DNA from: Treponema sp.
GTDB lineage: Bacteria; Spirochaetota; Spirochaetia; Treponematales; Treponemataceae
Length of the DNA: 32,399 nucleotides
Assembly (NCBI GenBank): GCA_024695475.1
Contig: JAILIC010000122.1
Location: 1-32,399 of the forward strand
Direction: 5' to 3'
In this document: piece by piece, positions 15,658-25,353 of the stretch
Position numbering within the stretch: the first letter of the stretch is position 1
How the letters are laid out: every line of letters starts with the position of its first letter
Notes under the pieces: model-generated
Told to the model about the DNA's origin: nothing
The model's database searches: none
The model's input: the letters and a program-made list of their open reading frames with translations, nothing else
Translations under genes and position numbers: made by a program

Positions 15658-16656
15658 ATGCTTAAATATATCGGGAAACGTTTACTTATTATTATTCCCA
15701 CTGTATTTATCATATCTCTGGCTTGTTTTTTTATTATTCAATTGCCACCCGGAGATTTTATCAGTAGTTATATTACTACAATGCAAGCTGAGGGTGAGCA
15801 AGTTACTCAGGAAGTAGTAGCACAGTTGCGTGCAGAGTACGGTCTGGATCATCCGTGGTATTATCAGTACTTTTTGTGGATGAAAGGCATTATTTTACAT
15901 GGTGATTGGGGATATTCATTTGAATATCAGCGTCCTGTTATTGCTATTATTAATGAACGCATGGCTATGACTATCACTATTTCATTAATAACCATGCTTT
16001 TTACTTACTTAGTTTCTATTCCTATTGGAATTTACAGCGCACTGCATCAATATTCTGTGGGCGATTATATATTCAGTGGTCTTGGATTTTTGGGTATGGC
16101 TACCCCTAATTTTTTGCTTGCCATAGTTTTGATGTATTGTTCATTCAAATTGACTGGTGATCCACTGATCGGATTGTTCTCTGATGAAATGCTTGAAGGT
16201 GGTGGATTTAAGATTTCATTTATTGCTGAGTTTATGAAGCGAATGGTTATACCGATTATTGTTATCGGTACTGCAGGAACCTGTAGCGTTATTCGTACTG
16301 TCAGAGCTCAGATGCTTGATGAAATGGTAAAGCAATATACACTTACAGCTCGTGCAAAAGGTGTTGCTGAAAAAGTTATTACGTATAAGTATTGTGTTCG
16401 TGCAGCATTAAATCCTGTTGTTTCTAGTCTTGCTACATCGTTATCAAGAATTTTTACAGGTTCAACTATTTCTGGTATCGTTATGAATTTACCAATACAA
16501 GGGCCTGTCTTGTATCAGGCATTGCGTAGTCAGGATATGTACCTTGCAGGTTCTATATTGTTTATCATGGCAGTTTTAGTTTGTGTTGGTACATTGATGT
16601 CTGATGTGTTACTTGCTTGGCTTGATCCACGCATTCGTTTTTCAGAGAGGAGCTAG
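15658..16656 (+). CDS. ABC transporter permease, DppB/OppB type
   Basis: This 332-residue inner-membrane protein has a DppB-like N-terminus (MLKYIGKRLLIIIPTVFIISL), a periplasmic loop, and five further membrane helices. The cytoplasmic coupling loop TARAKGVAEKVI (near residue 235) contacts the ATPases. The chosen start has GGGAGG just upstream. An in-frame ATG at 15574 would place 28 extra residues, CysMet-rich and unlike this family, inside the terminator stem, so it is rejected. It pairs with the next permease, four bases downstream, to form the channel. Confidence 0.93.
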   Translation: MLKYIGKRLLIIIPTVFIISLACFFIIQLPPGDFISSYITTMQAEGEQVTQEVVAQLRAEYGLDHPWYYQYFLWMKGIILHGDWGYSFEYQRPVIAIINERMAMTITISLITMLFTYLVSIPIGIYSALHQYSVGDYIFSGLGFLGMATPNFLLAIVLMYCSFKLTGDPLIGLFSDEMLEGGGFKISFIAEFMKRMVIPIIVIGTAGTCSVIRTVRAQMLDEMVKQYTLTARAKGVAEKVITYKYCVRAALNPVVSSLATSLSRIFTGSTISGIVMNLPIQGPVLYQALRSQDMYLAGSILFIMAVLVCVGTLMSDVLLAWLDPRIRFSERS

Positions 16657-16659
16657 GAT

Positions 16660-17772
16660 ATGCTGTTTTTTAAGAAAAAGGTTGTTTCAGAAGACGATTA
16701 CTACTTGGCTTCCCAGTGGAAACTGATGGGACGCAAGTTGGTAAAGCATAAGCTTGCTAGAGCAAGTATGATTGTATTGGGTATCTTTTATTTTGTTGCT
16801 GTGTTTGCAAATTTTATTGCTCCTCAGGGATTGACTGAGTACGATAGTGCCGCAAAAAATATAAAACCAACAATCGTACATTTATGGGATAGTGAAAAGC
16901 ACTTTCGAGGTCCCTTTGTCTATGGTTTTAGCAACAGAAGAAATCCAGAAACTTTTGAACGTGAGTTTGTTGAAGATAAAAGTAAAATCTATAAGCTTAC
17001 TTTTTTTGTAAAAGGTGAATCTTATAAGATTTTAGGGATTATACCATCTTCACGCCATTTATTTGGTGTAGAAGAGGGGGGACATGTATTCTTATTGGGT
17101 AGTGACTCAATGGGTCGTGATTTGTTCTCTCGTTTAATAATTGGTAGTCAGGTTTCATTGACTATACCACTTGTTGGTACCGCAATTAGTTTTATTTTAG
17201 GTATCTTGCTTGGTGGTATTTCAGGTTACTTTGGTGGATGGATTGATATGGTGATACAGCGTGTTATCGAAGTTATTACCTCTTTCCCATCGGTACCATT
17301 GTGGATGGCGTTGTCTGCTGCTATACCTCCTGATATCCCGATTGTACGTATGTATTTATACATTACTATCATCATGTCTTTTATTACATGGACAGGATTG
17401 GCACGTATTGTTCGCGGTAAGTTTATCTCGCTAAGAAAAGAAGATTATGTTATGGCTGCCCGCTTAGCAGGTGTCAGTGATTTTAAGATAATCATCAAAC
17501 ACTTGGTTCCAGGTTTTATTGGGTATCTTATTGTTAATTTGACCTTGGAAATTCCAAGCATGATTATTGGTGAAACTTCCATGAGCTTTTTAGGATTAGG
17601 TATGCGTTCTCCTGCTACTAGTTGGGGTGTACTCTTACAGGAAGCTCAAGATATATCAAATATTGCGTTGTATCCATGGAAGCTTATACCTCTGCTTGTT
17701 GTTATTGTCTCTGTTTTGGCATTCAATTTCCTTGGTGATGGTCTTCGTGATGCTGCGGATCCATACAAATAA
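16660..17772 (+). CDS. ABC transporter permease, DppC/OppC type
   Basis: This 370-residue protein is the second channel subunit. The N-terminal cytoplasmic stretch is followed by a first membrane helix (about 43-63), then a long periplasmic segment (about 65-145) larger than in classical DppC. The conserved core starts with LLGSDSMGRDLFSRLIIGSQVSL, and the coupling loop is AARLAGVSDFKIIIKH. Such enlarged loops occur in Opp-type transporters linked to carbohydrates. GAGG lies ahead of the ATG. It is followed 18 bases later by the first ATPase gene. Confidence 0.92.
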   Translation: MLFFKKKVVSEDDYYLASQWKLMGRKLVKHKLARASMIVLGIFYFVAVFANFIAPQGLTEYDSAAKNIKPTIVHLWDSEKHFRGPFVYGFSNRRNPETFEREFVEDKSKIYKLTFFVKGESYKILGIIPSSRHLFGVEEGGHVFLLGSDSMGRDLFSRLIIGSQVSLTIPLVGTAISFILGILLGGISGYFGGWIDMVIQRVIEVITSFPSVPLWMALSAAIPPDIPIVRMYLYITIIMSFITWTGLARIVRGKFISLRKEDYVMAARLAGVSDFKIIIKHLVPGFIGYLIVNLTLEIPSMIIGETSMSFLGLGMRSPATSWGVLLQEAQDISNIALYPWKLIPLLVVIVSVLAFNFLGDGLRDAADPYK

Positions 17773-17790
17773 TGCCCTCAGGAGTAAACT

Positions 17791-18804
17791 ATGACCGATA
17801 ACACATTGATTGAAATAAAAGATTTACATATAGATATAAAAACAGATGAGGGAACACTTACTGCAGTACGCGGTGTTAATCTCGATATAAAAAAGGGTGA
17901 GACTCTTGGACTGGTTGGAGAATCAGGTTGTGGTAAGAGTTTGACCAGTAAGGCGATTCTGGGAATCAATAATAAGAATTGTACAGCCAGTGGTTCCATT
18001 ATGTTTAGACCTTCTGACAGCTCAATGATGGCCGTTGATTTGCTTAAGTTAAAACGTGGTGGTAAAGAAATTCGTGCTATCCGTGGAAAACATATTTCTA
18101 TGATTTTTCAGGAACCTATGGCAGCATTTTCACCAATGTATACGATAGGTAATCAAATTAACGAATGTACCAGATTGCATATTACAAAAGATAAGGAAGA
18201 GTCCAAGGCTATTACCATCGAAATGATGAAAAAGGTAGGTATTGCAAATGCAGAAAAACGCTATGATCAGTACCCCCATGAATTCTCTGGTGGTATGCTT
18301 CAGCGTTCTTTGATTGCTATGGCTCTTGTTTGTAAACCTGATTTGTTAATTGCTGATGAACCGACAACAGCTCTTGATGTTACTATCCAAGCTCAAATCC
18401 TTGAGTTGATGAAGGAACTGCAAAAAGAAATTGGTATGTCCATTTTGTACATCACCCATGATTTAGGTACTGTCGCTGCAATGTGCGACAGAGTTGCCGT
18501 TATGTATCTTGGTAAAGTTGTTGAAATGGCTAGTGTTGACGATATTTTCAAAAAACCGTCACACCCTTATACACAAGGTCTTATTGGTTCTGTACATAAA
18601 CTTGGTGGTAATAAAACAGAACGTTTGTTCTCTATCCCAGGTACAGTTCCACTTGCACTTAATTTGCCAAAAGGATGTAGTTTCTACGATCGTTGTTCAA
18701 AACATATTGAGGGTGTATGTAATGCATGTGATCCAGCGTTGTCCGTAATTGAAGGAACACACAGCGTAAGTTGCTGTTTGTTCAATGGAGGAAACAATGA
18801 GTGA
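17791..18804 (+). CDS. ABC transporter ATPase, DppD/OppD type
   Basis: This 337-residue nucleotide-binding subunit has Walker [14 protein letters not shown] (about residues 47-59), Q-loop [10 protein letters not shown], signature [15 protein letters not shown], Walker [13 protein letters not shown] and switch His in YITHDLG. The C-terminus carries the Opp-specific extension with a Cys pattern ([19 protein letters not shown]) that in relatives can hold an iron-sulfur cluster. It forms a heterodimer with the next gene product. AGGAG precedes the start. It overlaps the next gene by eight bases. Confidence 0.95.
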   Translation: MTDNTLIEIKDLHIDIKTDEGTLTAVRGVNLDIKKGETLGLVGESGCGKSLTSKAILGINNKNCTASGSIMFRPSDSSMMAVDLLKLKRGGKEIRAIRGKHISMIFQEPMAAFSPMYTIGNQINECTRLHITKDKEESKAITIEMMKKVGIANAEKRYDQYPHEFSGGMLQRSLIAMALVCKPDLLIADEPTTALDVTIQAQILELMKELQKEIGMSILYITHDLGTVAAMCDRVAVMYLGKVVEMASVDDIFKKPSHPYTQGLIGSVHKLGGNKTERLFSIPGTVPLALNLPKGCSFYDRCSKHIEGVCNACDPALSVIEGTHSVSCCLFNGGNNE

Positions 18805-19807
18805 GCCTATTTTAGAGGTTAAAAATATATATAAGCAGTTTACTTCCAAAGGGGTATGCGTAAAAGCTGTAACTGATGTTAGTTTTACGGTGAATGAAGG
18901 TGAAACCGTAGGTATTGTTGGTGAGTCTGGATGTGGTAAGACAACTCTGGGACGCTGTATTATCCGTGCAATCGAAGCTACAAAGGGTTCGGTTATGTAT
19001 CGGGCTGCAGATGGAAAAACCTATGATTTCTTACAGATTGATAAGAACCAAATGAAAGTACTGCGTAAAGAGTTGCAGATGATATTCCAAGACCCATACG
19101 CTTCTCTTGATCCTCGTATGACCGTCTATGATATTATCTCAGAACCTTTGAAAGCTAATTTCAAATTATCAAAAGAGGAATTATCTCAGAAGGTAATGGA
19201 TATTGCAGCTAAGGTTGGATTAAATACCACTTATCTGAAACGCTATCCTCATGCTTTTTCTGGAGGTCAGAGACAACGTATCGGTATTGCACGTGCATTG
19301 GTTTTGATGCCTCGGGTTATTGTCTGTGATGAGGCTGTATCTGCACTTGACGTTTCAATTAGAGCTCAGATTATCAATTTGTTAAAGGATCTTCAAAAAG
19401 AGTTTCATTTAACGTATCTTTTTATAAGTCATGATTTGTCAGTTGTTGAGCATATTTCTGATAAAGTAGGTGTTATGTATCTCGGTCGAATGGTTGAGTA
19501 TGCATCTTCACGAGATGTTTTTGCACATCCGCTCCATCCTTACACAGAAGCTCTTTTGTCAGCTGTTCCTGTAGCGGATCCTGACTATAAGATGGATCGT
19601 ATTCCTTTGGAAGGTGAAATTCCTAATCCTGCAAATCCTCCTGCTGGCTGTTATTTCCATGAGCGATGCCATTATTGTACAGAGAAATGCAAGAAGGAAT
19701 TTCCTCCATTTGTAGATGTTGGTAATGGCCATTTTGTTGCTTGCCATCGATATGCCGAATTACATTTGCGTGGTTTTGCAAATATTATGGAAAAGGAATC
19801 ACAATGA
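18797..19807 (+). CDS. ABC transporter ATPase, DppF/OppF type
   Basis: This 336-residue partner ATPase has Walker A GESGCGKTTLGRC, Q-loop MIFQDPYASLDPRMTV, signature FSGGQRQRIGIARAL, Walker B VIVCDEAVSALD and the switch His in ISHDLS. A C-terminal Cys/His cluster is also present (GCYFHERCHYCTEKC). I choose the ATG at 18797 because GGAGG lies at 18787-18791, directly over an in-frame ATG at 18785 that would otherwise add four residues. Its stop overlaps the next start (ATGA). Confidence 0.95.
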   Translation: MSEPILEVKNIYKQFTSKGVCVKAVTDVSFTVNEGETVGIVGESGCGKTTLGRCIIRAIEATKGSVMYRAADGKTYDFLQIDKNQMKVLRKELQMIFQDPYASLDPRMTVYDIISEPLKANFKLSKEELSQKVMDIAAKVGLNTTYLKRYPHAFSGGQRQRIGIARALVLMPRVIVCDEAVSALDVSIRAQIINLLKDLQKEFHLTYLFISHDLSVVEHISDKVGVMYLGRMVEYASSRDVFAHPLHPYTEALLSAVPVADPDYKMDRIPLEGEIPNPANPPAGCYFHERCHYCTEKCKKEFPPFVDVGNGHFVACHRYAELHLRGFANIMEKESQ

Positions 19808-20331
19808 GTAAAAAATTAATTGTTTTTTTTGACAGTGGAGATACTATCGTTGATGAATCAACAGAAATCCGTGATGATCGGGGAATAGTTGTTAAGGCTG
19901 ATCTGCATGCAGATGGAAAAGCCTTGTTGCAACGCCTTGTTCATGATGGGTATACATTGGCGCTTGTTGCTGACGGTGAGGTTGAGTCATTTAAGAATGT
20001 ATACGAACAACATGGACTCTCTGATGTGTTTACAACCCGTGCCATTTCTGAAGCATTAGGGGATCGTAAACCTGCTGCGATTATGTTTCAGACTGCTATG
20101 GATGCTTTGCATTTAACAGATGCAGATAAAAAACGTGTAGTCATGATAGGAAACAACCTTATCCGAGATGTTGTCGGTGCCAATCGATATGGAATTACTT
20201 CTATATTATATGATTGGTCTCCTCGTTATGATATGACTCCTAAGAATGCAGAAGAAACACCTGATTATCGGGTATCTACATCAGAAGAGCTATATGCCTT
20301 GTTGGAAAAACTCAATGGAGACTTGGATTAA
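19804..20331 (+). CDS. HAD-superfamily-like protein with altered catalytic motifs
   Basis: The 175-residue protein has the order of HAD phosphatase motifs: FFDSGDTIV near residue 8 (first motif), LALVADGE (second), the Lys in DRKPAAIMF (third) and MIGNNLIRDVVGA (fourth). Compared with the usual DxDxT and GDxxxD, the second Asp of motif I is Gly, the motif II Thr/Ser position appears to be Ala and the motif IV GD is GN. It could be a phosphatase with reduced activity, a phosphate-sugar binder or a regulator. No cap domain of size is visible. It is translationally coupled to the ATPase gene (ATGA), so it probably acts on a product of this locus. AAGGAA precedes its start. Confidence 0.8.
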   Translation: MSKKLIVFFDSGDTIVDESTEIRDDRGIVVKADLHADGKALLQRLVHDGYTLALVADGEVESFKNVYEQHGLSDVFTTRAISEALGDRKPAAIMFQTAMDALHLTDADKKRVVMIGNNLIRDVVGANRYGITSILYDWSPRYDMTPKNAEETPDYRVSTSEELYALLEKLNGDLD

Positions 20332-21001
20332 ATATGCACCTATACTGCTTTTTGACGAAAAAGAACCTTTCGCTATAAAGCAGGTAGGATGTACTCTATT
20401 TCATTCAGTTTCGTCTAGTCCTTCTTTTCCCGGGTCTCCATCGAGACGCAGGCTGATTGATCCAGCTTCAAAGGGTGCTGAGTTTGTTGTCGAATATGCA
20501 TATTCGTATGATTATGATATTCAGCATCTGTATGAACTGGAACATGTATGGATATATGTTGCTTCTGATAAAACGGTATGTGGGTGCGAAGCAAGTTTTC
20601 ATGGTAAATATTTAAATCAGATGATACCTGCTTTTCCTATTTTACCATCAGGAAATATGTCTGATACTCATGTGCGATTATATGTACAACCAGGAAAACA
20701 TGCGTTTTTACCACACCCTGACCTGTTTGCCTTATACCCAAATGCAGATAGTTGTTGCTTTGAGGAGGCAGGAAATGCTGGACTTGATACTCCTGAGATG
20801 TTTGAAAAGGTAGTTCCTGTCTTATCTGATACACAGCAATATATGGTTAAAACATATATCAAGCAAAAGTATGCATTTAAACCATCCTGGCATTTTAGAG
20901 AAATACCAATTCCTGAGGAGTTATATACCTCTTGGGTAGCAGTGGAAAAAGAGATACCTGCCAGAATTATTTCTGAGTTAAAAAAAATAGGAGCATTTTG
21001 A
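20315..21001 (+). CDS. Protein of unknown function, operon member
   Basis: I do not firmly recognise this 229-residue protein. It has no signal peptide or membrane helix. Segments that look conserved are ELEHVWIYV, CEASFHGKY and YVQPGKHAFLPHPDLF. The combination of a WxYV strand, an S-HG motif and a G-HAxxPHP motif faintly recalls NPP1/Vps62-like beta-sandwich proteins, which is only a guess. The likely start is 20315 (METWIKYAPILLF), overlapping the HAD gene by 17 bases; an earlier in-frame ATG at 20246 would lie deeper inside that gene. The next ATG overlaps its TGA stop. The tight coupling on both sides says it belongs to the glycan pathway. Confidence 0.7.
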   Translation: METWIKYAPILLFDEKEPFAIKQVGCTLFHSVSSSPSFPGSPSRRRLIDPASKGAEFVVEYAYSYDYDIQHLYELEHVWIYVASDKTVCGCEASFHGKYLNQMIPAFPILPSGNMSDTHVRLYVQPGKHAFLPHPDLFALYPNADSCCFEEAGNAGLDTPEMFEKVVPVLSDTQQYMVKTYIKQKYAFKPSWHFREIPIPEELYTSWVAVEKEIPARIISELKKIGAF

Positions 21002-22251
21002 TGACTTCATTACAAAGTAAAAGCACATTTCGCTTTCAGAGCATATATGTTTATATCGTACTAATGTTACTAATGATTGTCCTTGGGGCAAGTGACAGTA
21101 TGAGAGGTGTTTTTGGGCAAGTATTTGTTGACCATTTTGAAATTGGAACGGTTGGTTTTGCCCAAATTGTTACCGTGAGTTATATTGGTAACTTACTGTT
21201 TATGCTTTTTGGAAGTCGTCTTGCAGATGTATATGGCATTAAAAACGTATTCTGTACACTTCTTATTCTATTGCTTGTGGCTTTTATGCTTTATTTGGTA
21301 ACTGATAGTTACCTCGTTCTTCTTATAGGAATGTTTATTGCAATGGGAACTTCTACATTGATGAATACCTTAATCAATGTAATGACACCGCTGTTATTTG
21401 TTTCTGCTCCAGCACTCATTGTAAATACGTTATATTTTGTTCAGGGAATCGGTACCAGTGGAAATCAGTATATTTCTGGACGGCATGCTTCATCTTTTTT
21501 GGAATGGAAGTATGCTTGTCTTGTTTTGTTTGTTCTGGGTGTTATAGCTTTTATTTTATTCTGTTTTTTACAGATTCCTAAAACTGACACTAATGATGAT
21601 GAAAGTAAGATTAGATCTTCTTTTGAATCAGAAAATACTGGTTATGGACTAGTTATTCGTAATCCGTGGTTTTTTGTTTTAGTATTATTGTTTGGATTTT
21701 ATTTTGTGGCAGAACATAGCATTATGAATTGGTTGGTATTGTTTTGTTCCAGTCAGTATCAGTATACAACAGAAAAATCATCATTTTACTTGTCACTCTT
21801 TTTTGGTGGCATAACAATAGGCCGTCTCATATTTGCTCCGATTGTACATAAAATAGGTATAGCAAAAAGTTTGATTTTATTTACAACTGTGGGAGCATGT
21901 TTATATACATTTGGCATTTTAGGTGCTGATTTTCATGGATGCTGGTTATTTCCAAATAGTCTGCTGGATACTTATTTATTGATTCTTGGTTGTTCTGGGC
22001 TTGCGTTATCAATTGTATATCCGACAATGGTTATGTATATTTCTGGCTTTTATAATAACTCTATACTTTCTACCGCTACAGGAACGATTATTAGTAGTGC
22101 AACTGTTTTTGATATTGCTTTTAATGCCTTGTTTGGACCAGTCGTATCTGAAGTCGGTTTTACAGGTCCGATGTTAGTCTTACCTGTATGTATGGTGTTG
22201 TTTTTAGGTATGTTGTTGTACAGTAGGAGGGGATATCATGGAAATAGGTAG
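21001..22251 (+). CDS. Major facilitator superfamily transporter
   Basis: This 416-residue integral membrane protein has about twelve hydrophobic helices, with the central cytoplasmic loop near residues 195-215. The loop between helices 2 and 3 reads GSRLADVYGIKNV, the usual MFS signature region. The general look is that of sugar/proton symporters, but I cannot name the substrate. The start is the ATG at 21001 with AGGAG at 20988-20992; a TTG one codon earlier is less likely. It overlaps the previous stop by one base and the next gene by 14 bases. In an operon that already has an ABC importer, it may import a second sugar or export a product. Confidence 0.9.
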   Translation: MTSLQSKSTFRFQSIYVYIVLMLLMIVLGASDSMRGVFGQVFVDHFEIGTVGFAQIVTVSYIGNLLFMLFGSRLADVYGIKNVFCTLLILLLVAFMLYLVTDSYLVLLIGMFIAMGTSTLMNTLINVMTPLLFVSAPALIVNTLYFVQGIGTSGNQYISGRHASSFLEWKYACLVLFVLGVIAFILFCFLQIPKTDTNDDESKIRSSFESENTGYGLVIRNPWFFVLVLLFGFYFVAEHSIMNWLVLFCSSQYQYTTEKSSFYLSLFFGGITIGRLIFAPIVHKIGIAKSLILFTTVGACLYTFGILGADFHGCWLFPNSLLDTYLLILGCSGLALSIVYPTMVMYISGFYNNSILSTATGTIISSATVFDIAFNALFGPVVSEVGFTGPMLVLPVCMVLFLGMLLYSRRGYHGNR

Positions 22252-25200
22252 ACAGTGGGCAGAACGATTAAAGATTTGGAACGATTATTTTACTCGTTTT
22301 TTCTATATACCAGTTGCTGAAGTTTCTGCAGAGTATGCAACTACAATGGAACACTTGAATCTTGACCAAGTTCAAAAGCTTCCGATGAGTAAGGTTACTC
22401 ATAACATGCGGTGGGGAAAAAAATGGGAATATGGTTGGTTCCATTGGTCAATAAAAGTCTCGCGTGCTGTTGCTGGTAAAGAAATTGTGTGTCTCCCTGG
22501 GTGTGGAGGAGAATCTCTTATATATGTAAATGGCCATGTATGCGGTACACAAGATAAAAAGCACGACTATATTGTTTTATCATCATCTGCTGTTGCTGGT
22601 GATGTTTATGATTTATATGCAGAATGCTATGCTGGACATGGTGTCAGACCAGAAAATGGTGGTCCATATGCTCCAGACGAAATTCCTGTTCCCGAGCCAT
22701 CTTCACAACAGATAACAACGCAAGCATTTTCATGGGGTATTTGGGATGAGGCCGTCTATCAGGTGGCAATGGACTATCGTACATTATATAGTTTACTTTC
22801 AGTCCTTCCTCCTACGAGTTTGCGGTATCAGAAAGTTGCCAAAGCGTTAGAGGATTTTACGCTTATTGCTGATTTTGAGTTAGAAGAGCAGGAACGTACG
22901 GCTAGTATCCTTGAAGCAGATAAAAAGCTGAAAGATGCTCTTTCTTGTACTAATGGTAGTACGGCACCTGTTATGTCATTAATAGGACAATCTCATCTAG
23001 ATTTGGCATGGGAGTGGCCTCTTGAAGAAACAAAGCGTAAATGTGCCAGAACCTATGCGACGCAATTGGCCTTAATGGATAAGTATCCTGATTATCTTTT
23101 TTTGGCTTGTGAACCGTATATTTTTGAAGTATTACGACAATACTATCCAGAAGTGTATGGACGAGTACGTGAAAAGGCATTGCAAGGTCAATGTATCGGT
23201 GATGGTGCATTTTGGGTTGAAAGTGACGCAAATATGCCATCTGGCGAAGCTTTGATACGACAGTTGGTACGTGGTCGCCGATGGTTTAAGAAGTATTTTA
23301 ATCAAGATTCACGTATGGCATGGTTACCAGATACGTTTGGTTTTTCAGGAGCTTTACCGCAGATATTTGCGGGGTGCGGAGTATCTTATTTTTCTACTCA
23401 AAAGCTACTGCGTGCAGATCCAGAATGTGATCCGTTCCCGTATAATAATTTTATATGGAAAGGAATTGATGGTACTGAAATTGTCTCTCATATATATAAA
23501 AAGAATAATGCCGTTATTACACCTCAGGCTGTGTGGCAACGATGGCATGAGGATAGAATCCAACAAGAAAACATAGATGGTATGTTGTTTCCGTTTGGAT
23601 ATGGTGATGGTGGCGGTGGCCCAACTCGGGACATGTTGGAGACTGTTAAACGTATTGGCGATTTGGAAGGCATTCCTCGTACCAAGATGGAAGCTCCTCA
23701 GGTGTTTTTAGAGAAGATTACTAAACAACTGGAAGAAACTGGTACACAGGCTCCTTGTTATACGGGTGAGTTGTATTTGTCATGGCATAGAGGTAGTTAT
23801 ACTTCTCAAGGACATATTAAACGTTTGTCCCGTAAGACAGAAGTTGCTTTGCATGATGCAGATTATGCAGATGCAATTGATACTTTCTTATATGGTAAGC
23901 AAAGTAAAAGAAGAGAATTGTTAGAGCAGCAATGGTCAACACTGTTATTGAATCAGTTTCATGATATACTTGCTGGTACTAGTATACAGCGTGTAAATGA
24001 TGAGGCGTGTTCTGCTTTACAGGAAGCTTGCACTGCAACAAATGAATTAGCTCAAAATACACTGTATCATTTATACTCAGATGGTAACGATAGACCTTCA
24101 GATGTGTCTGAAAATGAGCAATATATTGTTGTTAATACACTGAGTCATGATAGAAATGAATTAGTTGTACATCCTAAGACAGAAAAATTGGTAGAAGTAT
24201 CTGTTCCTGCATATGGATATACAACACTTTCTTCACAGGTGGCTACGGAGTCTACTGACCAGACACCTGGTGTTTACTGTACTATGATAAATCAAAATGG
24301 CGAAACTTCTTTGAAAATAGAGAATGCCTACTTGATTTTGGTATTTGATACCTATGGACGACTTTCGTCAGTGTATGACAAAAGTATACATACAGAACTA
24401 GTACGTTCTCCTTGTAATGATTTTTGTATGTATAAAGATGTGACTCCATTTTATGATGCATGGGAATTAAGTCCAATGTACAATCAGATGCCGCTTACCC
24501 TGTCTGAACCTGCTCAAATATCTGTTGTGACTACCAATACGCGGTATGTACAGGTCAAAATTTGTCGAGTAATACATGATTCGACAATTGAGCAACTGGT
24601 GACAGTACGCGCAGATTGCCGGCGAGTTGATTTTGATACAAATATAGACTGGCATGAAAAACATAAATTCCTTAAGGTATTATTCCCTTTGCACATACAG
24701 ACAGATGAAGCATATTGTGAAACTCAATTTGGTTATGTAAAGCGTCCGACACATACATCTCGTCAATATGATAAAGATAGATATGAAGTATGTAACCATC
24801 GATATACGGCATTGTGTGATAGTGCTCATGGTGTTGCAGTCTTAAATGATTGCAAATATGGAGTGAGCGTCCATGATAATTGTATTGGATTGTCATTGTT
24901 GAAGGCTGCTGTTATTCCCGATATGCGCGCAGATGCAGGAATACATAAGATGCTTTACAGTCTCTATGTATTTGATACGCCATTTGCTGAAAGTGGTGTT
25001 GTAAATGAGGCAAGTGATTGTAATGTACCTTTGCAATTGATTGCAGTTCCAAAGGCCTTTAGTACAAAGTATGCAGATACCCGCTTTTTTATCTGTGACA
25101 ATGATTCAATTGTTATTGATAGCATTAAATCTGCAGATGATGATTCGGGCGCAATTATTATGCGTTTGTATGAGGCTTATGGTGGATGTGCTGAAACTTC

Positions 25201-25351
25201 AGTTTGTACTTCATTACCTGTTACTACGGTGAAGTGTATAGATATGATGGAAGAAAAAGAGCTTTGTGAATGTGATTTTAATACAGATACAAAATCGGTA
25301 TCACTGAGCTTTAGACCTTTTGAAATAAAAACTTTGAGATGGGAGAAATAA
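22238..25351 (+). CDS. Alpha-mannosidase, glycoside hydrolase family 38
   Basis: This 1037-residue retaining, zinc-dependent glycosidase removes alpha-linked mannose. The GH38 catalytic barrel starts near residue 247. Visible active-site elements are GQSHLDLAWEW with zinc ligands H253 and D255, WLPDTFGFSGALPQI with the likely nucleophile and zinc ligand D365, and NQFHDILAGTS with H575. The N-terminal beta-rich extension and the long C-terminal beta domains are typical of bacterial and vacuolar-type members. No signal peptide is present, so it acts on imported oligosaccharides in the cytoplasm. The start is supported by GGAGGGG just upstream, inside the MFS gene's end. With GH105 and the lyase-like gene it implies an acidic, mannose-containing substrate. 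Confidence 0.95.
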   Translation: MEIGRQWAERLKIWNDYFTRFFYIPVAEVSAEYATTMEHLNLDQVQKLPMSKVTHNMRWGKKWEYGWFHWSIKVSRAVAGKEIVCLPGCGGESLIYVNGHVCGTQDKKHDYIVLSSSAVAGDVYDLYAECYAGHGVRPENGGPYAPDEIPVPEPSSQQITTQAFSWGIWDEAVYQVAMDYRTLYSLLSVLPPTSLRYQKVAKALEDFTLIADFELEEQERTASILEADKKLKDALSCTNGSTAPVMSLIGQSHLDLAWEWPLEETKRKCARTYATQLALMDKYPDYLFLACEPYIFEVLRQYYPEVYGRVREKALQGQCIGDGAFWVESDANMPSGEALIRQLVRGRRWFKKYFNQDSRMAWLPDTFGFSGALPQIFAGCGVSYFSTQKLLRADPECDPFPYNNFIWKGIDGTEIVSHIYKKNNAVITPQAVWQRWHEDRIQQENIDGMLFPFGYGDGGGGPTRDMLETVKRIGDLEGIPRTKMEAPQVFLEKITKQLEETGTQAPCYTGELYLSWHRGSYTSQGHIKRLSRKTEVALHDADYADAIDTFLYGKQSKRRELLEQQWSTLLLNQFHDILAGTSIQRVNDEACSALQEACTATNELAQNTLYHLYSDGNDRPSDVSENEQYIVVNTLSHDRNELVVHPKTEKLVEVSVPAYGYTTLSSQVATESTDQTPGVYCTMINQNGETSLKIENAYLILVFDTYGRLSSVYDKSIHTELVRSPCNDFCMYKDVTPFYDAWELSPMYNQMPLTLSEPAQISVVTTNTRYVQVKICRVIHDSTIEQLVTVRADCRRVDFDTNIDWHEKHKFLKVLFPLHIQTDEAYCETQFGYVKRPTHTSRQYDKDRYEVCNHRYTALCDSAHGVAVLNDCKYGVSVHDNCIGLSLLKAAVIPDMRADAGIHKMLYSLYVFDTPFAESGVVNEASDCNVPLQLIAVPKAFSTKYADTRFFICDNDSIVIDSIKSADDDSGAIIMRLYEAYGGCAETSVCTSLPVTTVKCIDMMEEKELCECDFNTDTKSVSLSFRPFEIKTLRWEK

Positions 25352-25353
25352 GA

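Noticed and set aside
19741-19803. Earlier in-frame ATG for the HAD-like gene
   Set aside because: It lies inside the ATPase gene, and the resulting N-terminus does not fit a HAD protein, whose first motif should be near the start.
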